Positions 33,714 through 44,380 of a DNA stretch of 64,000 nucleotides are shown piece after piece. The first letter of the stretch is position 1. Every line of letters begins with the position of its first letter. The notes under the pieces are model-generated. The model was not told where the DNA came from. It saw only the letters and a program-made list of their open reading frames with translations, and did not search any database. The DNA is taken from contig NC_016627.1 in NCBI RefSeq assembly GCF_000237085.1, positions 3,968,118 through 4,032,117 of the forward strand, given 5' to 3'. The DNA is from Acetivibrio clariflavus DSM 19732. GTDB lineage: Bacteria; Bacillota; Clostridia; Acetivibrionales; Acetivibrionaceae. The position numbers and the translations under genes are program-made.

Positions 33714-36269
33714 TCAGTATTTTCCGAATTCATTTTCACTCAAAATGATGGACGGTTCATTAATTTTGGCTGTTTTTGACTTGACCTTACCCTTCTTCCT
33801 GCCGCTACCGGTTTGCAAACTCTCCTCAACCTGCTTCAGAATCTCTGAATCAACACCCTGTATGGTATTATTGCACATATCATCGGTACTTCTATTTCTA
33901 ATTTTAAATCTGCCAACCAAATCTTTAAGCATTTCAGCCTGGCTTGCCATTTCTTCGCTTGCCGCTGCACCTTCCTGAGCATTCGCAGAATTATTCTGAA
34001 CAACTTGGGATACCTGTGCCACACCGGTATTTATTTGTACTATGGCACTGGCCTGTTCACTTGTAGCAGTTGCAATTTTATTTACAATATTTGCGGCTTC
34101 TGATATTCCGACCACTATATCATTTAAAGCATCTGCAGTATCCTTAGCTATTTTTAAACCATCTTCTGTCTTCATAATGGAACTTTCAATAAGAGCTGTT
34201 GTCTCTTGTGCCGCACTGGCACTTCTTGCTGCAAGATTTCTAACTTCATCGGCAACAACTGCAAATCCTTTACCGTGCTGACCGGCTCTTGCAGCTTCCA
34301 CAGCAGCATTCAAGGCTAATATATTGGTTTGGAAGGCAATATCCTCGATTACTTTAATTATCTTGGAAATATTGTTGGATGCGCTGTTTATTTCATTAAT
34401 AGCATTTAACATCTCAGTCATTTGATTATTACCGCAGATAGCACCTTCTTTTACCGTAGCTGCCACAGCAAACGCTTGCTCTGCATTTTCAGCATTGCTT
34501 TTAGTCTGTTCGGCTATTTGTTCCATTGAAGCGCTCAATTGCTCAATTGTACTTGCCTGTTCCGTGCTTCCTTGAGACAGAACCTGTGAGGAATCGGATA
34601 TTTGCTTTGCTCCTATTGCAACCTGCTGTGCTACAGCGTTAATTTCATAGAGAACATCATTGAAAGTGTTTATTATGTTATCGAGAGAATATTTTATTTT
34701 AGCAAATTCACCCTTATAGTTATCGTTAGTATATACGTCAAAATTGCCTCCCGATATTTCGGTCAATACCCTTGTTATTTCATCCACGTAACCGGATAAT
34801 GCAGCTATTGTTGAGTTTAGAGCATTTTTCAATATCGCATGCTGCCCTTTATAATCACCGTTAACCTTAACATCAAGGTTTCCTTCCGATACTTCAGCCA
34901 TAACTTCAGTAGCTTCTTTAATCGGTTGTATCATAGAATCCAGAGCTATGTTTATTCCTTCTATGATTTCCTTATAATCACCTTCAAATTTATCAGAGCA
35001 TCCTCTAACATCCAAATCCCCTGCTACTGAAGCATCAGTTATTGTTTTTACTTCATAAATAAGTTCTTTTATTGAATTTGAAACCGATAACATATTTCTT
35101 GAGAGGACATCATTATCGGAACTTAACTTAATATCTACATTCAAGTCCCCTTTTGCAAGTCTCTCCGCCGCATTTGCCTTATCCTGCATATTTGAGACAA
35201 TGTCCTTCACTGCTTTAGACAGTTGTCCAATTTCATCCTTGTAATTTAAATATTCACTCGGGATATCCAGGGCCAAATCACCGTTTGACAATTGTTCAAG
35301 CTTTTCAGCCATATAAGCTATAGGCTGTGCAATCCTCTTTAAGAAAAAGAATCCGATTGCCGACAAAAGCAACATTGCAATAAATTCAATCAATCCTATC
35401 AATGTCCACATTTTTTTCAACGGTGCCAGAACCTCACTCTTTTCGGCAGCTAACACCAGTATCCAGCCGGTTTTGTCCAAAACTGTGCATGCTCCTGTCA
35501 TTTTTTTCTTTTCAGAAGTATAGTTAATTCCGGATGATTCTTGGATTTCGCCTTTTTGGAGATTTGCAACCATATTGGAAAATAACTTAATTTCATTCGG
35601 TTTTCCTATCTTGCTCACATCGTTTGACCATACATAATTGCCTTTTTTGTCGATAATAAATGTATTGCTTGATTCGGCATTGTTTATTTTTGAATCAATA
35701 ATGTCGCTTACCATATTTTCTATATATACAGAAGATCCAACAAAACCAATTGCTTTGTCATCATCCTGATTAACAACAGGTTGTGAAAATACAACAATAG
35801 GTTTTCCTGTCAATTCTGAAACAAGAATTTCACTTATTTCAGCCACTCCGGAAGATAAAACTTTCTTTGCATATTCCAAGTCGCCTAAACTTGATCCCAC
35901 CATACTCGGTTCAGAACTGGCAATTATTTTAGCCTTTGCATCGGCTATAAAAATATTATCCATCTTAGGATTATCCTTAATATAATCTGCCATCCATTGG
36001 CTTATATTCTTTACATCGTTGTCATTATAGTTTCCCGATAATATTTTCAACACAGTTTCATTTTTTGCCAAGCTCTCCGTATCGACTTGTTCCCTGGTTA
36101 TTATTTCGGACAAAGCTTCTCTTTCATCCTCAACGGCTGATATTGCAGCCATTTCAGTTTGCCGAATAAAAATACTGTTCGTTTGCAGATAAGCAAATAC
36201 ATTTACTGTAATAACGGAAAAGAAGATCAATGCTATGACGAATAAAGTTAGTTTAAATTGAATTTTCAT
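33714..36269 (-). CDS. Methyl-accepting chemotaxis protein with dCache sensor and HAMP array
   Basis: 851 residues. The first transmembrane helix is at 7-29, with an extracellular double-Cache-like sensor at about 30-280 ([48 protein letters not shown]) and the second helix at about 285-307. HAMP at 308-360 is followed by several more HAMP-like units up to about 540 (repeated G(D/N)LDV... segments). The signalling hairpin tip reads [39 protein letters not shown]. It senses a small molecule outside and controls CheA/CheW. The repeated HAMP units are longer than usual. A terminator follows the gene. Confidence 0.95.
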   Translation of the reverse strand: MKIQFKLTLFVIALIFFSVITVNVFAYLQTNSIFIRQTEMAAISAVEDEREALSEIITREQVDTESLAKNETVLKILSGNYNDNDVKNISQWMADYIKDNPKMDNIFIADAKAKIIASSEPSMVGSSLGDLEYAKKVLSSGVAEISEILVSELTGKPIVVFSQPVVNQDDDKAIGFVGSSVYIENMVSDIIDSKINNAESSNTFIIDKKGNYVWSNDVSKIGKPNEIKLFSNMVANLQKGEIQESSGINYTSEKKKMTGACTVLDKTGWILVLAAEKSEVLAPLKKMWTLIGLIEFIAMLLLSAIGFFFLKRIAQPIAYMAEKLEQLSNGDLALDIPSEYLNYKDEIGQLSKAVKDIVSNMQDKANAAERLAKGDLNVDIKLSSDNDVLSRNMLSVSNSIKELIYEVKTITDASVAGDLDVRGCSDKFEGDYKEIIEGINIALDSMIQPIKEATEVMAEVSEGNLDVKVNGDYKGQHAILKNALNSTIAALSGYVDEITRVLTEISGGNFDVYTNDNYKGEFAKIKYSLDNIINTFNDVLYEINAVAQQVAIGAKQISDSSQVLSQGSTEQASTIEQLSASMEQIAEQTKSNAENAEQAFAVAATVKEGAICGNNQMTEMLNAINEINSASNNISKIIKVIEDIAFQTNILALNAAVEAARAGQHGKGFAVVADEVRNLAARSASAAQETTALIESSIMKTEDGLKIAKDTADALNDIVVGISEAANIVNKIATATSEQASAIVQINTGVAQVSQVVQNNSANAQEGAAASEEMASQAEMLKDLVGRFKIRNRSTDDMCNNTIQGVDSEILKQVEESLQTGSGRKKGKVKSKTAKINEPSIILSENEFGKY

Positions 36270-36433
36270 AAATATTTCAACCCTTGTACAATTAATATTG
36301 TATTAAATCAGTGACCGAAGCCACTGTTCGACCCATTAAAATTCATTGTTAACATAACACTTCAAACTTCATTCTTTTCTAAACATCAAGCACATCATCC
36401 GGCTTCACATCTTAGCCATTTTGCCAGCAACTG

Positions 36434-36463
36434 TTGGCCTGAACCTTGACAATCATGTATAAT
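36434..36463 (+). promoter_or_regulatory. Candidate promoter for the IS110 leader RNA
   Basis: TTGGCC (36434-36439), an 18-base spacer and TATAAT (36458-36463). A TTGACA at 36446 also exists but is only six bases from the -10, too near to act with it. Confidence 0.35.
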
Positions 36464-36469
36464 ATCTTC

Positions 36470-36670
36470 CGGACTTGGAAGGTGAGTGTTTCACCTCCTG
36501 GGACGGACCTTAGCGGGCCGATTACCCGTAAGAAAGAGTATTTATCCATTCCGGTAAGTCTACATGATTTGGCTGGTTGAGGCCAGCTCTTTGGCTGGTT
36601 CCTCGTGTCACATGCAAGGTTGTTTGCTTACATGGGAAGGAATGGAGGCTTTTAAGTCCATTAATCTTAA
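36470..36670 (+). ncRNA. Structured noncoding end of the IS110 element, candidate bridge RNA
   Basis: About 200 bases before the transposase contain several stems: AGGTGA/TCACCT (36480-36496), CGGG/CCCG (36514-36528), GCTGG/CCAGC (36572-36587) with a second GGCTGG at 36592, and an imperfect GCAA/TTGC stem around 36618-36632. IS110-family elements are known to encode a guide (bridge or seeker) RNA in a noncoding end that pairs with target and donor DNA. Length, position and stem-loop content fit; the pairing loops were not identified. Confidence 0.45.
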
Positions 36671-36685
36671 AAAGGAGGCATTTTA

Positions 36686-37975
36686 ATGAATTTCAGACCC
36701 ATTGCAGGAATTGATGTGGGTAAGTTCTTCAGTGAAATGGCGATTCTTTCTCCTACCAATGAAGTGGTTGCCCGCATGAAGATTCACCATGATTCCAATA
36801 CCGACGTTGAAAGAGCCGTTGAATTGCTTAATAAAACGGAAAAAGATTTTGCTTCAAGGCCTTTCATAGTCATGGAATCCACCGGGCACTATCACAAAAT
36901 CCTTTTCCATTCACTTTGTAAAGCTGGATTTGAGGTTTCGGTAACAAACCCCATCCAAACTGATTCTATCAAAAATATTGGAATCAGAAAAGTGAAAAAT
37001 GATAAAGTGGATGCCCGGAAAATTGCCCTGCTATATAGATTTCAGGAACTTAAGTCAACCAACATCCCCAATGAGAATATTGAGTGCCTCAGAAGCTTAT
37101 GCCGCCAGTACTACAAACTGAATGATGAGCTTACTGCTTACAAAAATAGGCTTACCGGTATTGTTGACCAACTCATGCTTAACTTCAAGGATGTCTTCTC
37201 CAATATATTCTCAAAGGCTGCTATGGCTGTCCTGGAGGAGTATCCTACTCCTGCCCATATTCTTAAGGCTGACAGGAACAAGCTGATTTCACTGATTCAG
37301 AAGAAATCCCGCAAAAGTCTCAAATGGTCAACTGCCAAGTATGAGCTTCTGGTCTCCAAGGCCAGAGATTTTGCACCTCTGAGCATTCATAATGCCTCAA
37401 ATGTTATTATGCTGGGCGTATATATCTCCATGATCAAAACCTTGGAAGAAAGCCTGGAGAAAGTCCTTAAGTCCATTCGTCTACTGATTGCTGAAGATAT
37501 GGCGAAGGATATGCCCATGCTGGCATTGACGCTTGAACTTTTGCAGAGCCTGCCAGGTATAGGCCTTCTCTCTGCTGCTACTATTCTTGCGGAGATTGGA
37601 GACTTTTCAGCCTTTAAAAAGCCAGGCAAGCTGGTTGCTTATTTCGGCGTTGACCCCTCTGTCATGCAGTCCGGAGAGTTTACTGGCACACGGAACAAGA
37701 TGTCTAAGAGAGGTTCAAGGCTGCTTCGCAGGGTGCTTTTCACAATTGCTCTTGCTAATATCCGTACCAAGCGGGATAAGACAGCTTGCAACCCTGTGCT
37801 GCTGGAGTTCTACCAACAAAAATGCCAGAGTAAGCCTAAGAAAGTAGCTTTGGGAGCTGTTATGCGCAAGCTTGTTTGTATCATCTTTGCTGTCCTAAGG
37901 GATAGGAAACCTTACCAGTTACGCAGCCCCCAGGAACACGCTCAAATGCTTGCAGCAAAGCATACAGCAGCTTGA
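36686..37975 (+). CDS. IS110-family transposase (DEDD recombinase)
   Basis: 429 residues. The RuvC-like N-terminus shows AGIDVGKFFSEMAI (Asp10), FIVMESTGHYH (Glu64) and KNDKVDARKIA (Asp106/Asp109), the DEDD set of IS110. The C-terminal Tnp20 domain has SLPGIGLLSAATILAEIGDF and GTRNKMSKRGSRLLRRVLF, containing the conserved Ser. AAGGAGG precedes the start. It is intact. The element lacks recognisable inverted repeats, as usual for the family, so its ends are not placed; noncoding DNA extends on both sides (about 36400-36685 and 37976-38130). Confidence 0.92.
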   Translation: MNFRPIAGIDVGKFFSEMAILSPTNEVVARMKIHHDSNTDVERAVELLNKTEKDFASRPFIVMESTGHYHKILFHSLCKAGFEVSVTNPIQTDSIKNIGIRKVKNDKVDARKIALLYRFQELKSTNIPNENIECLRSLCRQYYKLNDELTAYKNRLTGIVDQLMLNFKDVFSNIFSKAAMAVLEEYPTPAHILKADRNKLISLIQKKSRKSLKWSTAKYELLVSKARDFAPLSIHNASNVIMLGVYISMIKTLEESLEKVLKSIRLLIAEDMAKDMPMLALTLELLQSLPGIGLLSAATILAEIGDFSAFKKPGKLVAYFGVDPSVMQSGEFTGTRNKMSKRGSRLLRRVLFTIALANIRTKRDKTACNPVLLEFYQQKCQSKPKKVALGAVMRKLVCIIFAVLRDRKPYQLRSPQEHAQMLAAKHTAA

Positions 37976-38365
37976 TAGTACTGTACTTGATGTTCAGTTT
38001 TCAAAGAGCAACTTGCTATTTTAGACCAGCTATTTTATGTCTACCTCACCTAGGTGGTCTTGTTGTCATGCGTTTCATTAACGTCAGGAGCCTAAAAAAA
38101 TTTCTCAAAATTTTTATTATAAACTCTTGACTTTAATTAGCTGGTCTTTCTGTTAAGAAAATTAGTATTTTTATTGCCTCTTAATCTTAACAATTTCACT
38201 GCGAATTTTATTGGAACGATAATGTATATATTTTTAACTGCAATAACAACTGCAAAAGTATGCTTGCTTTTAGGGAATAAATCAAAATAATTAATATTTT
38301 GATGTACATGTAAAACAGAAATTTGCTTGCTATTGAAGTGATTGCAACACAATAATTAATCAATT
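37976..38365. other. Downstream IS110 noncoding DNA and intergenic spacer
   Basis: 390 bases with no gene. The first part probably contains the right end of the IS110 element; ACCTAGGT near 38049 is a short palindrome. The rest is AT-rich spacer before the convergent FIST gene. Confidence 0.4.
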
Positions 38366-39433
38366 TTATGCCAGCAATGCAACAATAGTTGATTTATTGT
38401 GTATTTCTATTTCACCGCTTTTAAGTGTTGCAATTTCTCCGATGGAAAGGGCTCCCTCAACTCGATACTTCAATTTGTTTTGAATGTTCGAAAGTTCTTC
38501 CTCAAAGCGGTCTTCTAAAAACATAGCCCTGGATATGCAGTCAAAGAGAAGCGGTATATATCTGGGAGGAGCATTTTTTGAACACTTTTCGGCAATTTCC
38601 ATGGAAGAAGCAAGCAATGTGTCATTATCTCCTTTAAGTATATATATTTCACTTCCCTCAGGAATATCTGCAACACATATAATTTCATCGTTTTCATTTA
38701 CATCTATGGGATCTCTAACAATAATACTTGCATCATCTTTACGAATTCCAAAGGGATGGTCTTTTGCAAACATAAAAAAGTCTGATTTGCACAAAGTTAT
38801 CCTTTCTATATCCTCAATAACGGATTTATATACATCAAAAGCATTATAATTATCCAAACAGCATAGTGTGTTATTTTCCGTTTTTGTCGCAATAAACGGT
38901 CCCTCAAACCTTTTCCATCCATGTTCTACCGCAAAGTACGAAGTATATTTTACTATGCAAACATACAAAGCATTTTCGTACATTCCATTGTTGTCAAATA
39001 TACATCTTCTCTGGACAAAATCATAAAAGCCAGCTCCACTGCCTATATATGTAACACAATTTCCTACTTTTTTATAAAGAGTATCCACCAAATCCTTCAT
39101 TTGACTTGATAGTCCATCAACAAGCACAATAGCGGTACATCCTTTAATTTCCTCAGGTTTTATATCCACATCCACTATAAAGGGAAAAACTAATCCGGAA
39201 TAAACCGGTTTGTATTTTTGAAGTATAAAACCGGAACGTTTACTCTTGTTCCCAACAAGAAGACTCGGATAAATTCCACCGAAAAATTTTATATTTTTGC
39301 CGTTTAAGTAATCGGACAGCTCAGCAACGTCTTCTGAAGAATTATCTCCTACAAGAATCATCAATTGCTCTGAAGGTTCCAATTCAATACTGTCGACATA
39401 TAAAGTGAGCTGAGACAATGTTTCAAAATACAT
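38366..39433 (-). CDS. FIST-domain signal-transduction protein
   Basis: 355 residues from ATG at 39433, seven bases after GGAGG; the TTG at 39439 is too near that site. The first 200 residues match a FIST N domain (FGGIYPSLLVG..., TAIVLVDGLSS, YIGSGAGF). The rest matches FIST C (HPFGIRKDDASIIVRDPIDV, FDCISRAMFLEDRFEEELSNI, VEGALSIGEIATL...IEIHNKSTIVALL). FIST proteins are predicted sensors of small ligands such as amino acids, often linked to chemotaxis or cyclic-di-GMP signalling. It is soluble. It lies between two chemoreceptor genes, which supports a sensory role. Confidence 0.85.
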   Translation of the reverse strand: MYFETLSQLTLYVDSIELEPSEQLMILVGDNSSEDVAELSDYLNGKNIKFFGGIYPSLLVGNKSKRSGFILQKYKPVYSGLVFPFIVDVDIKPEEIKGCTAIVLVDGLSSQMKDLVDTLYKKVGNCVTYIGSGAGFYDFVQRRCIFDNNGMYENALYVCIVKYTSYFAVEHGWKRFEGPFIATKTENNTLCCLDNYNAFDVYKSVIEDIERITLCKSDFFMFAKDHPFGIRKDDASIIVRDPIDVNENDEIICVADIPEGSEIYILKGDNDTLLASSMEIAEKCSKNAPPRYIPLLFDCISRAMFLEDRFEEELSNIQNKLKYRVEGALSIGEIATLKSGEIEIHNKSTIVALLA

Positions 39434-40017
39434 ATACAAGCCTCCTCTTTATTTTTGCATAACCAAATGCTTAGAAAGGCTAAATTTTAATATATGTATT
39501 TCTTTTTGTTTTTATTTTATGTAAACTCTTAGCTAATCTAAATTCTATATCGAACAAATTTTATATAAACTTAATATTAAATTAGGAATTTTTTCAAATA
39601 TAGGTCAAAGGGAACAGATTCTTTTCTCCAAATTTTTATGATGCAAAATGCTCTACCCGCATTTTATAATACTTATATGAAGACTTTTTAAATTAAAGGA
39701 AGAAAAGTCTTAGTACCTAAGTACCATTTAGTCGATACAAATGTATCATTTACAGAAATGCACAATTTTTTTTATAATTATAAATGGAATCATTCTTATG
39801 TTGCTGTAATTTTCATCAATTTCAGTCCGATTGTTTTTACTTCTGTGGCTTAAATTCTATGCACCGACCAGATGACAACAAATGAAATATAAAGTTAAAT
39901 TATACTTTTTTCACAATTGTAAAAGCATTGGAGTTTAATTTTAAAAACCTCTATTGAAAAAAACAATTTTGATTTGGTTGTAGCGGTTAAGGGAGAAAAT
40001 AAGGAGGCAAAGCATAT
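39434..40017. other. Long AT-rich intergenic region
   Basis: 584 bases between divergent genes. An inverted repeat AAGACTTTT (39680-39688) / AAAAGTCTT (39703-39711) and a small direct repeat AGTACC...AGTACC just after it are visible. Promoters for both flanking genes must lie here but none stands out. Confidence 0.4.
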
Positions 40018-40254
40018 ATGAATGAGTTCTCACATGAACTGGAAATGGAGATTCTAAAAAAGAACACTATACTGAATTCATACTGCAAAGACTATTACAC
40101 CAACAAAGAAAAAGTTCATAACCTGGAATTGGAACTTGACGAACTGCTCTACCGATACTACAAACTCCTCAGGCACAAAATGATTAAAAATGAGCCTTTG
40201 TTACCTTATTTTTATCCTATGCAGCAAAAGACAAATTATATACCCCCAAAATAA
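40018..40254 (+). CDS. Small coiled-coil hypothetical protein
   Basis: 78 residues, charged and helical (HELEMEILKKN, KEKVHNLELELDELLYRYYKLL), with a Pro/Tyr-rich end (PYFYPMQQ). AAGGAGG lies ten bases upstream and a terminator follows by 18 bases, both favouring a real gene. No family recognised. It precedes a chemoreceptor gene that has its own promoter. Confidence 0.6.
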   Translation: MNEFSHELEMEILKKNTILNSYCKDYYTNKEKVHNLELELDELLYRYYKLLRHKMIKNEPLLPYFYPMQQKTNYIPPK

Positions 40255-40272
40255 AATACAGTCATCCCCAAC

Positions 40273-40298
40273 ACCGGATAGTATCAAATCTATCCGGT
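40273..40298 (+). terminator. Intrinsic terminator
   Basis: ACCGGATAG (40273-40281) and CTATCCGGT (40290-40298), 9-bp stem, followed by TTATATTTT. Confidence 0.8.
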
Positions 40299-40441
40299 TT
40301 ATATTTTCTATATATTAAATTAGATTTTTTGCAACTTCATTAAAATTGTTTTGCATCTTGCTAATACTCATTTTTTAATATTAACTATAATTTACTCCGC
40401 ATAACTTCTTTTTTCTCTCAATTTCTTTGTATTACTATATA

Positions 40442-40470
40442 TTGACTTGTGTCACAAAAAATGAGATAAT
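40442..40470 (+). promoter_or_regulatory. Sigma-A-type promoter for the second chemoreceptor
   Basis: TTGACT (40442-40447), 17-base spacer, GATAAT (40465-40470), about 92 bases before the GTG start. No clear motility-sigma (SigD) promoter was seen. Confidence 0.55.
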
Positions 40471-40562
40471 ATTTTATATTTTATTCGCGTCTTATTTTTT
40501 AGTCAGTGTACTTTTCAGTCTCATAAGCTTAATTCATCCTATTTACACAGGGAGGAATCCTC

Positions 40563-42746
40563 GTGAACAGCATTAATTCTTCTTTTAATTTTTTTATGCT
40601 TATCTTTTCAATATTAAAAAAAATCTATAAAAAAGTCCTGCTTGCCGCAACCAAGCTGTTTTCCTACATTGCGTCAATTCTTAGACTTATAAGCATAAAA
40701 AAAAGGCTTATAATATTCTTTGTATTACTATCAAGCTTACCTTTGATTATATTGGGAGTGTTTAGTTACACCAAGTCCAGTAAAGCTGTTAAAAGCAAAA
40801 TTGAATTCTTTTCAAGTGAGATGTTTGCACAGTCTGCTCAAAATATTCGCCTCAAAATGGATATTATAGATTACGGATGTGTAGAGTTGGAATGCAACAG
40901 AGACGCCATTGGCCTTATTAAAAAGTATAAAAGTGACAAAAGTACTTTAAGGGATGTGCTTACAGCTTTTAACAGAATATTGAATTCAAAATTTACCGAA
41001 ATGACTATAAAGGGTTGCACAGGTTCCTTATTTATATGTGAAGGTGAAATAATAGGAATGAGCGCTCCCTATCAAATATTAAGAGGCTTTAATCTAACAG
41101 AAGAACATATCCGCATAGCTAAGGAAGCAAAAGGAAAAAGTGTATGGCTAATAGAATCGCTTGAAGGCATCGAAAATCCCTACATTATAGTACTTAATCA
41201 AATCTATGATAATTACACATCAACTGATTTAGGCACACTAGTTTTAATTCTCGATCAACATTTCTTTTCCGACGCTTTCAGCACAGTTAATTTTACCGAA
41301 ACCTCCGAAGTGTTTATTGTAAACAGTGAAGGTACAATTTTTTCAAGCAATAATATCCAAAAAACACCTTTAGCTTCTAAATATTCTAACATGGAAGTTA
41401 TCGAAGAAATTAACCGGCAAGTTGCACAAGCTTATACCTCCCAAGATATGATTGAAAATTCCAAATCTGTAAGCGGTACTATAAGCTCCCAATTAAACGG
41501 CAACAAGTTTATATATTGTTATTCAACCATTAAATATACCGACTGGTGTATCATCGGTACAATTCCCTATGAATTCTTAACCAAAGATTCAACAAATCTG
41601 GGCATGACAATATTTGAAGTGGGAACAATAATATTTATCCTTGCAATTTTATTGTCAGTTCTGGTTTCCATGAGTATTATTTCACCAATGAACAAACTTG
41701 AAGATTATATGCAGAATGCAAAAAACGGAGACTTGAGCCTATGTATAAACGATAGATACACCGATGAGATATCCGGATTAAGTAAAGACTTTGATGAAAT
41801 GATCAAAAATATAAGAAATCTGGTATCAAAAGTTAAAGAATCTTCTGACCAGGTTCTGAAAAGTGCAGGGGATGTTACAAGGCTTTCATCTTTATATTTG
41901 GCATCGTCGGAACAGATTGCACAAAGCATGTCCCAAATTGCAGCAGGAACTGCAGAACAGGCATCCAACAGTTCGAACGCAGTTAATTTTGTAAACGAGT
42001 TGTCTCATGATATTAATGAAGTTGAAGAAAACGTAAAATTGTCCGCTAAAATTATAGATAATACAAAAGCAATCAGTGAAAATGCCATGAACGCTATTGA
42101 GTCCCTCAATCAAAAATCTGTACAAACCAGTCTGGTAAGCGAAGAGATTGTAAATAACATAAATACTCTGAATACCGACATAAAACAAATAGAAGATATT
42201 GTAAACTTTATAGGAAATATCTCCAGGCAAACCAATCTCCTTTCTCTAAATGCCGCCATTGAAGCTGCAAGAGCCGGTGAATCGGGCAAAGGCTTTTCTG
42301 TAGTAGCAGAACAAATAAGAAAACTTGCAGACCAGACACAGGATGCTTTAAAAACTATAAGCTCAGTTATTTACGATATTCAGAAAAAAGCCGAATTCAC
42401 TGCCAATTCTGCAAACAACACACAGTCCATTATCAAACAGCAATTAGAAGCTGTTGAACAGGCAAACAACTCCTTTGAAACAATTCTTCAATCCATGGAT
42501 GAAATAAGCAATTATATGGATAAATTCAGTGAATCGGTCAATGTAATTCTTGAATCAAAAGAAAAAACCCTCAATGTAATTAATGATATCTCCTCTGTTT
42601 CTCAGGAAACAGCTGCAACAACTGAGGAGATATCCTCAACAACTCAGGATCTGATAGCTCGCGTTGAAGAACTTTCAAACCAAGCCAATCTGCTTAATAA
42701 TATGGCTCAGGAACTCAATGAATCCATATCAATTTTTAAAATTTAG
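40563..42746 (+). CDS. Methyl-accepting chemotaxis protein
   Basis: 727 residues from GTG at 40563, seven bases after GGAGG. A long basic cytoplasmic N-terminus (about 45 residues, many Lys) precedes transmembrane helix 1 (about 48-69), a Cache-like outer domain (about 70-335) with [19 protein letters not shown] and [13 protein letters not shown], helix 2 (about 345-372) and HAMP (about 373-425). The signalling domain has [43 protein letters not shown]. The unusual N-terminal extension is not part of the common family layout. It is a receptor feeding CheA. Confidence 0.94.
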   Translation: MNSINSSFNFFMLIFSILKKIYKKVLLAATKLFSYIASILRLISIKKRLIIFFVLLSSLPLIILGVFSYTKSSKAVKSKIEFFSSEMFAQSAQNIRLKMDIIDYGCVELECNRDAIGLIKKYKSDKSTLRDVLTAFNRILNSKFTEMTIKGCTGSLFICEGEIIGMSAPYQILRGFNLTEEHIRIAKEAKGKSVWLIESLEGIENPYIIVLNQIYDNYTSTDLGTLVLILDQHFFSDAFSTVNFTETSEVFIVNSEGTIFSSNNIQKTPLASKYSNMEVIEEINRQVAQAYTSQDMIENSKSVSGTISSQLNGNKFIYCYSTIKYTDWCIIGTIPYEFLTKDSTNLGMTIFEVGTIIFILAILLSVLVSMSIISPMNKLEDYMQNAKNGDLSLCINDRYTDEISGLSKDFDEMIKNIRNLVSKVKESSDQVLKSAGDVTRLSSLYLASSEQIAQSMSQIAAGTAEQASNSSNAVNFVNELSHDINEVEENVKLSAKIIDNTKAISENAMNAIESLNQKSVQTSLVSEEIVNNINTLNTDIKQIEDIVNFIGNISRQTNLLSLNAAIEAARAGESGKGFSVVAEQIRKLADQTQDALKTISSVIYDIQKKAEFTANSANNTQSIIKQQLEAVEQANNSFETILQSMDEISNYMDKFSESVNVILESKEKTLNVINDISSVSQETAATTEEISSTTQDLIARVEELSNQANLLNNMAQELNESISIFKI

Positions 42747-42773
42747 GCACTCAAAAATATTTACGTCCTATTA

Positions 42774-43136
42774 CTATTCTTTATCTACCGGACGAGTTAC
42801 AATAATATCGGCGCCAGTGCCAAGTACATCTTTGCAAACTACCTGATGAAATTGCACTGGTGCTTTAAGTTCTATGTTTTTTAACAGTTGAACAATCTCA
42901 GTTAATTTTCCCTTTGGAACCGGCTTATTGCTTCGTACACTTACCAAAGGCAATACACCGCCTGCAACTTTCACTGTGGAAGTCAAATATCTAACCGGAT
43001 TCATCAGCTCGTTACGGGCATACTCCACACCCTTAGGGCATAGAGCGTTTTTTACTATTACAGAGTTTTCATAGGTCACTTCCAGCTCGCAACCATTAGG
43101 ACAAACAATGCAGGTCATTTGTTTTTCAATTTTCAT
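42774..43136 (-). CDS. DUF1667 protein, third subunit of glycerol-3-phosphate oxidation operon
   Basis: 120 residues. Four cysteines near the N-terminus (MTCIVCPNGCELEV, Cys9/12/16, and ALCPKG, Cys33) could bind an iron-sulfur cluster or zinc. The fold is the DUF1667 family found next to FAD oxidoreductases in anaerobes. Its start overlaps the previous gene by 11 bases. Likely an electron-transfer or assembly subunit of the complex (inference from context). Confidence 0.85.
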   Translation of the reverse strand: MKIEKQMTCIVCPNGCELEVTYENSVIVKNALCPKGVEYARNELMNPVRYLTSTVKVAGGVLPLVSVRSNKPVPKGKLTEIVQLLKNIELKAPVQFHQVVCKDVLGTGADIIVTRPVDKE

Positions 43137-44367
43137 TTATAGCTACCTCCAGCCTCTCAACACCCTCAAGATCCGATGCCTTTAAATTTACCACTATCAT
43201 TTCGGAAGGATTTAACTTTTTATATCTAAAGGACTTAATTGGGTTTGAGCCGTTTAAAAAAGTTAGATTGGCGTTCTTCCATTGCCTGTCTGCTCTCATT
43301 GAAAACGTAACATCCCTCTTCCCTGAAACAGCGTGCGGAATCACGTAGCGAATACCCCTTCCGGCTTTTACAGTAATTTTACTTTTCCTTTCATATTCAG
43401 CCTCAAGATATCTGATTACAGACCTGGCTGCTTCTTCTGCTTCATTAGAAACATGGTCGACAAGGTCATGAACATGCAATACATTTCCGCAGGCAAAAAC
43501 TCCTTCAATGCTGGTTTGCAGACTCTCATCCACCATTGCGCCCTGAGTGACTTCATCTATTTCAATTCCTGCATCTTTGGATAATTCATTTTCAGGAATG
43601 AGGCCAACTGACAATATTAGGGTATCACACTCAATTTTTTTCGATGTCCCGCGTATCGGTTCGCCCTTGTCATCTACCTTTGCAATAGTAACACTCTTCA
43701 GCCTTTCTTTTCCTTCTATGTTTACAACGGTATGACTCAATAAAAGGGGAATATTAAAGTCATCAAGACATTGAGTAACATTTCTGGCAAGCCCGTTGGA
43801 ATAAGGCATTTTTTCAACCACTGCAATAACTTTTGCACCTTCTAATGTAAGTCTTCTTGCCATTATAAGGCCAATATCCCCGGACCCCAAAATTACAATC
43901 CTCTTCCCAATCATTATGTTTTTGATATTGACAAAGTTCTGGGCTACTCCTGCAGTAAAAATTCCGGCAGGCCTTGTTCCCGGAATTCCAATTGCCCCCC
44001 TTGTCCTTTCTCTGCAGCCCATAGCGAGAATTACCGCCTTTGCCCTATAGATATCAATACCCTTAGAACTCATAACAGTTATCTCTTTATCACGGCTTAA
44101 ATTAATTACCATGGAGTTTGTTCTAATCTCAACGTCCAACTTTTCGGCTTCGTCTATATATCTTCGGGCATATTCCGGACCGGTTAGTACCTCCTTAAAC
44201 TTAATAACTCCAAAGCCGTCATGTATACATTGATTGAGGATCCCTCCCGCAAAAGGTTCCCTCTCAATGACAACAACGTCTTTAATACCGTTTTTTGCAA
44301 GTTCTACAGCAGCCGCCAATCCTGCCGGCCCTGCCCCAATTATAACTACATCCTTTTCCAATATCAT
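43126..44367 (-). CDS. NAD(P)/FAD-dependent oxidoreductase, second subunit
   Basis: 413 residues. VVIIGAGPAGLAAAVELAKNG is the FAD-binding GxGxxG, and IVILGSGDIGLIMARRLTLEGAKVIAVVE is the NAD-binding one; GVFACGNVLHVHDLVDHVSNEA is the second FAD motif. It is of the two-dinucleotide-domain disulfide-reductase-like type without a redox CxxxxC. Fourteen bases downstream of the GlpA-like gene and overlapping the DUF1667 gene, it probably passes electrons from glycerol-3-phosphate to NAD or another carrier (inference). Confidence 0.88.
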   Translation of the reverse strand: MILEKDVVIIGAGPAGLAAAVELAKNGIKDVVVIEREPFAGGILNQCIHDGFGVIKFKEVLTGPEYARRYIDEAEKLDVEIRTNSMVINLSRDKEITVMSSKGIDIYRAKAVILAMGCRERTRGAIGIPGTRPAGIFTAGVAQNFVNIKNIMIGKRIVILGSGDIGLIMARRLTLEGAKVIAVVEKMPYSNGLARNVTQCLDDFNIPLLLSHTVVNIEGKERLKSVTIAKVDDKGEPIRGTSKKIECDTLILSVGLIPENELSKDAGIEIDEVTQGAMVDESLQTSIEGVFACGNVLHVHDLVDHVSNEAEEAARSVIRYLEAEYERKSKITVKAGRGIRYVIPHAVSGKRDVTFSMRADRQWKNANLTFLNGSNPIKSFRYKKLNPSEMIVVNLKASDLEGVERLEVAINEN

Positions 44368-44380
44368 TTACTCTCTCCTT

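Noticed and set aside
36446-36463. TTGACA followed by TATAAT ahead of the IS110 gene
   Set aside because: Only six bases separate them, too few for a sigma-A promoter; a weaker -35 at 36434 has usable spacing.
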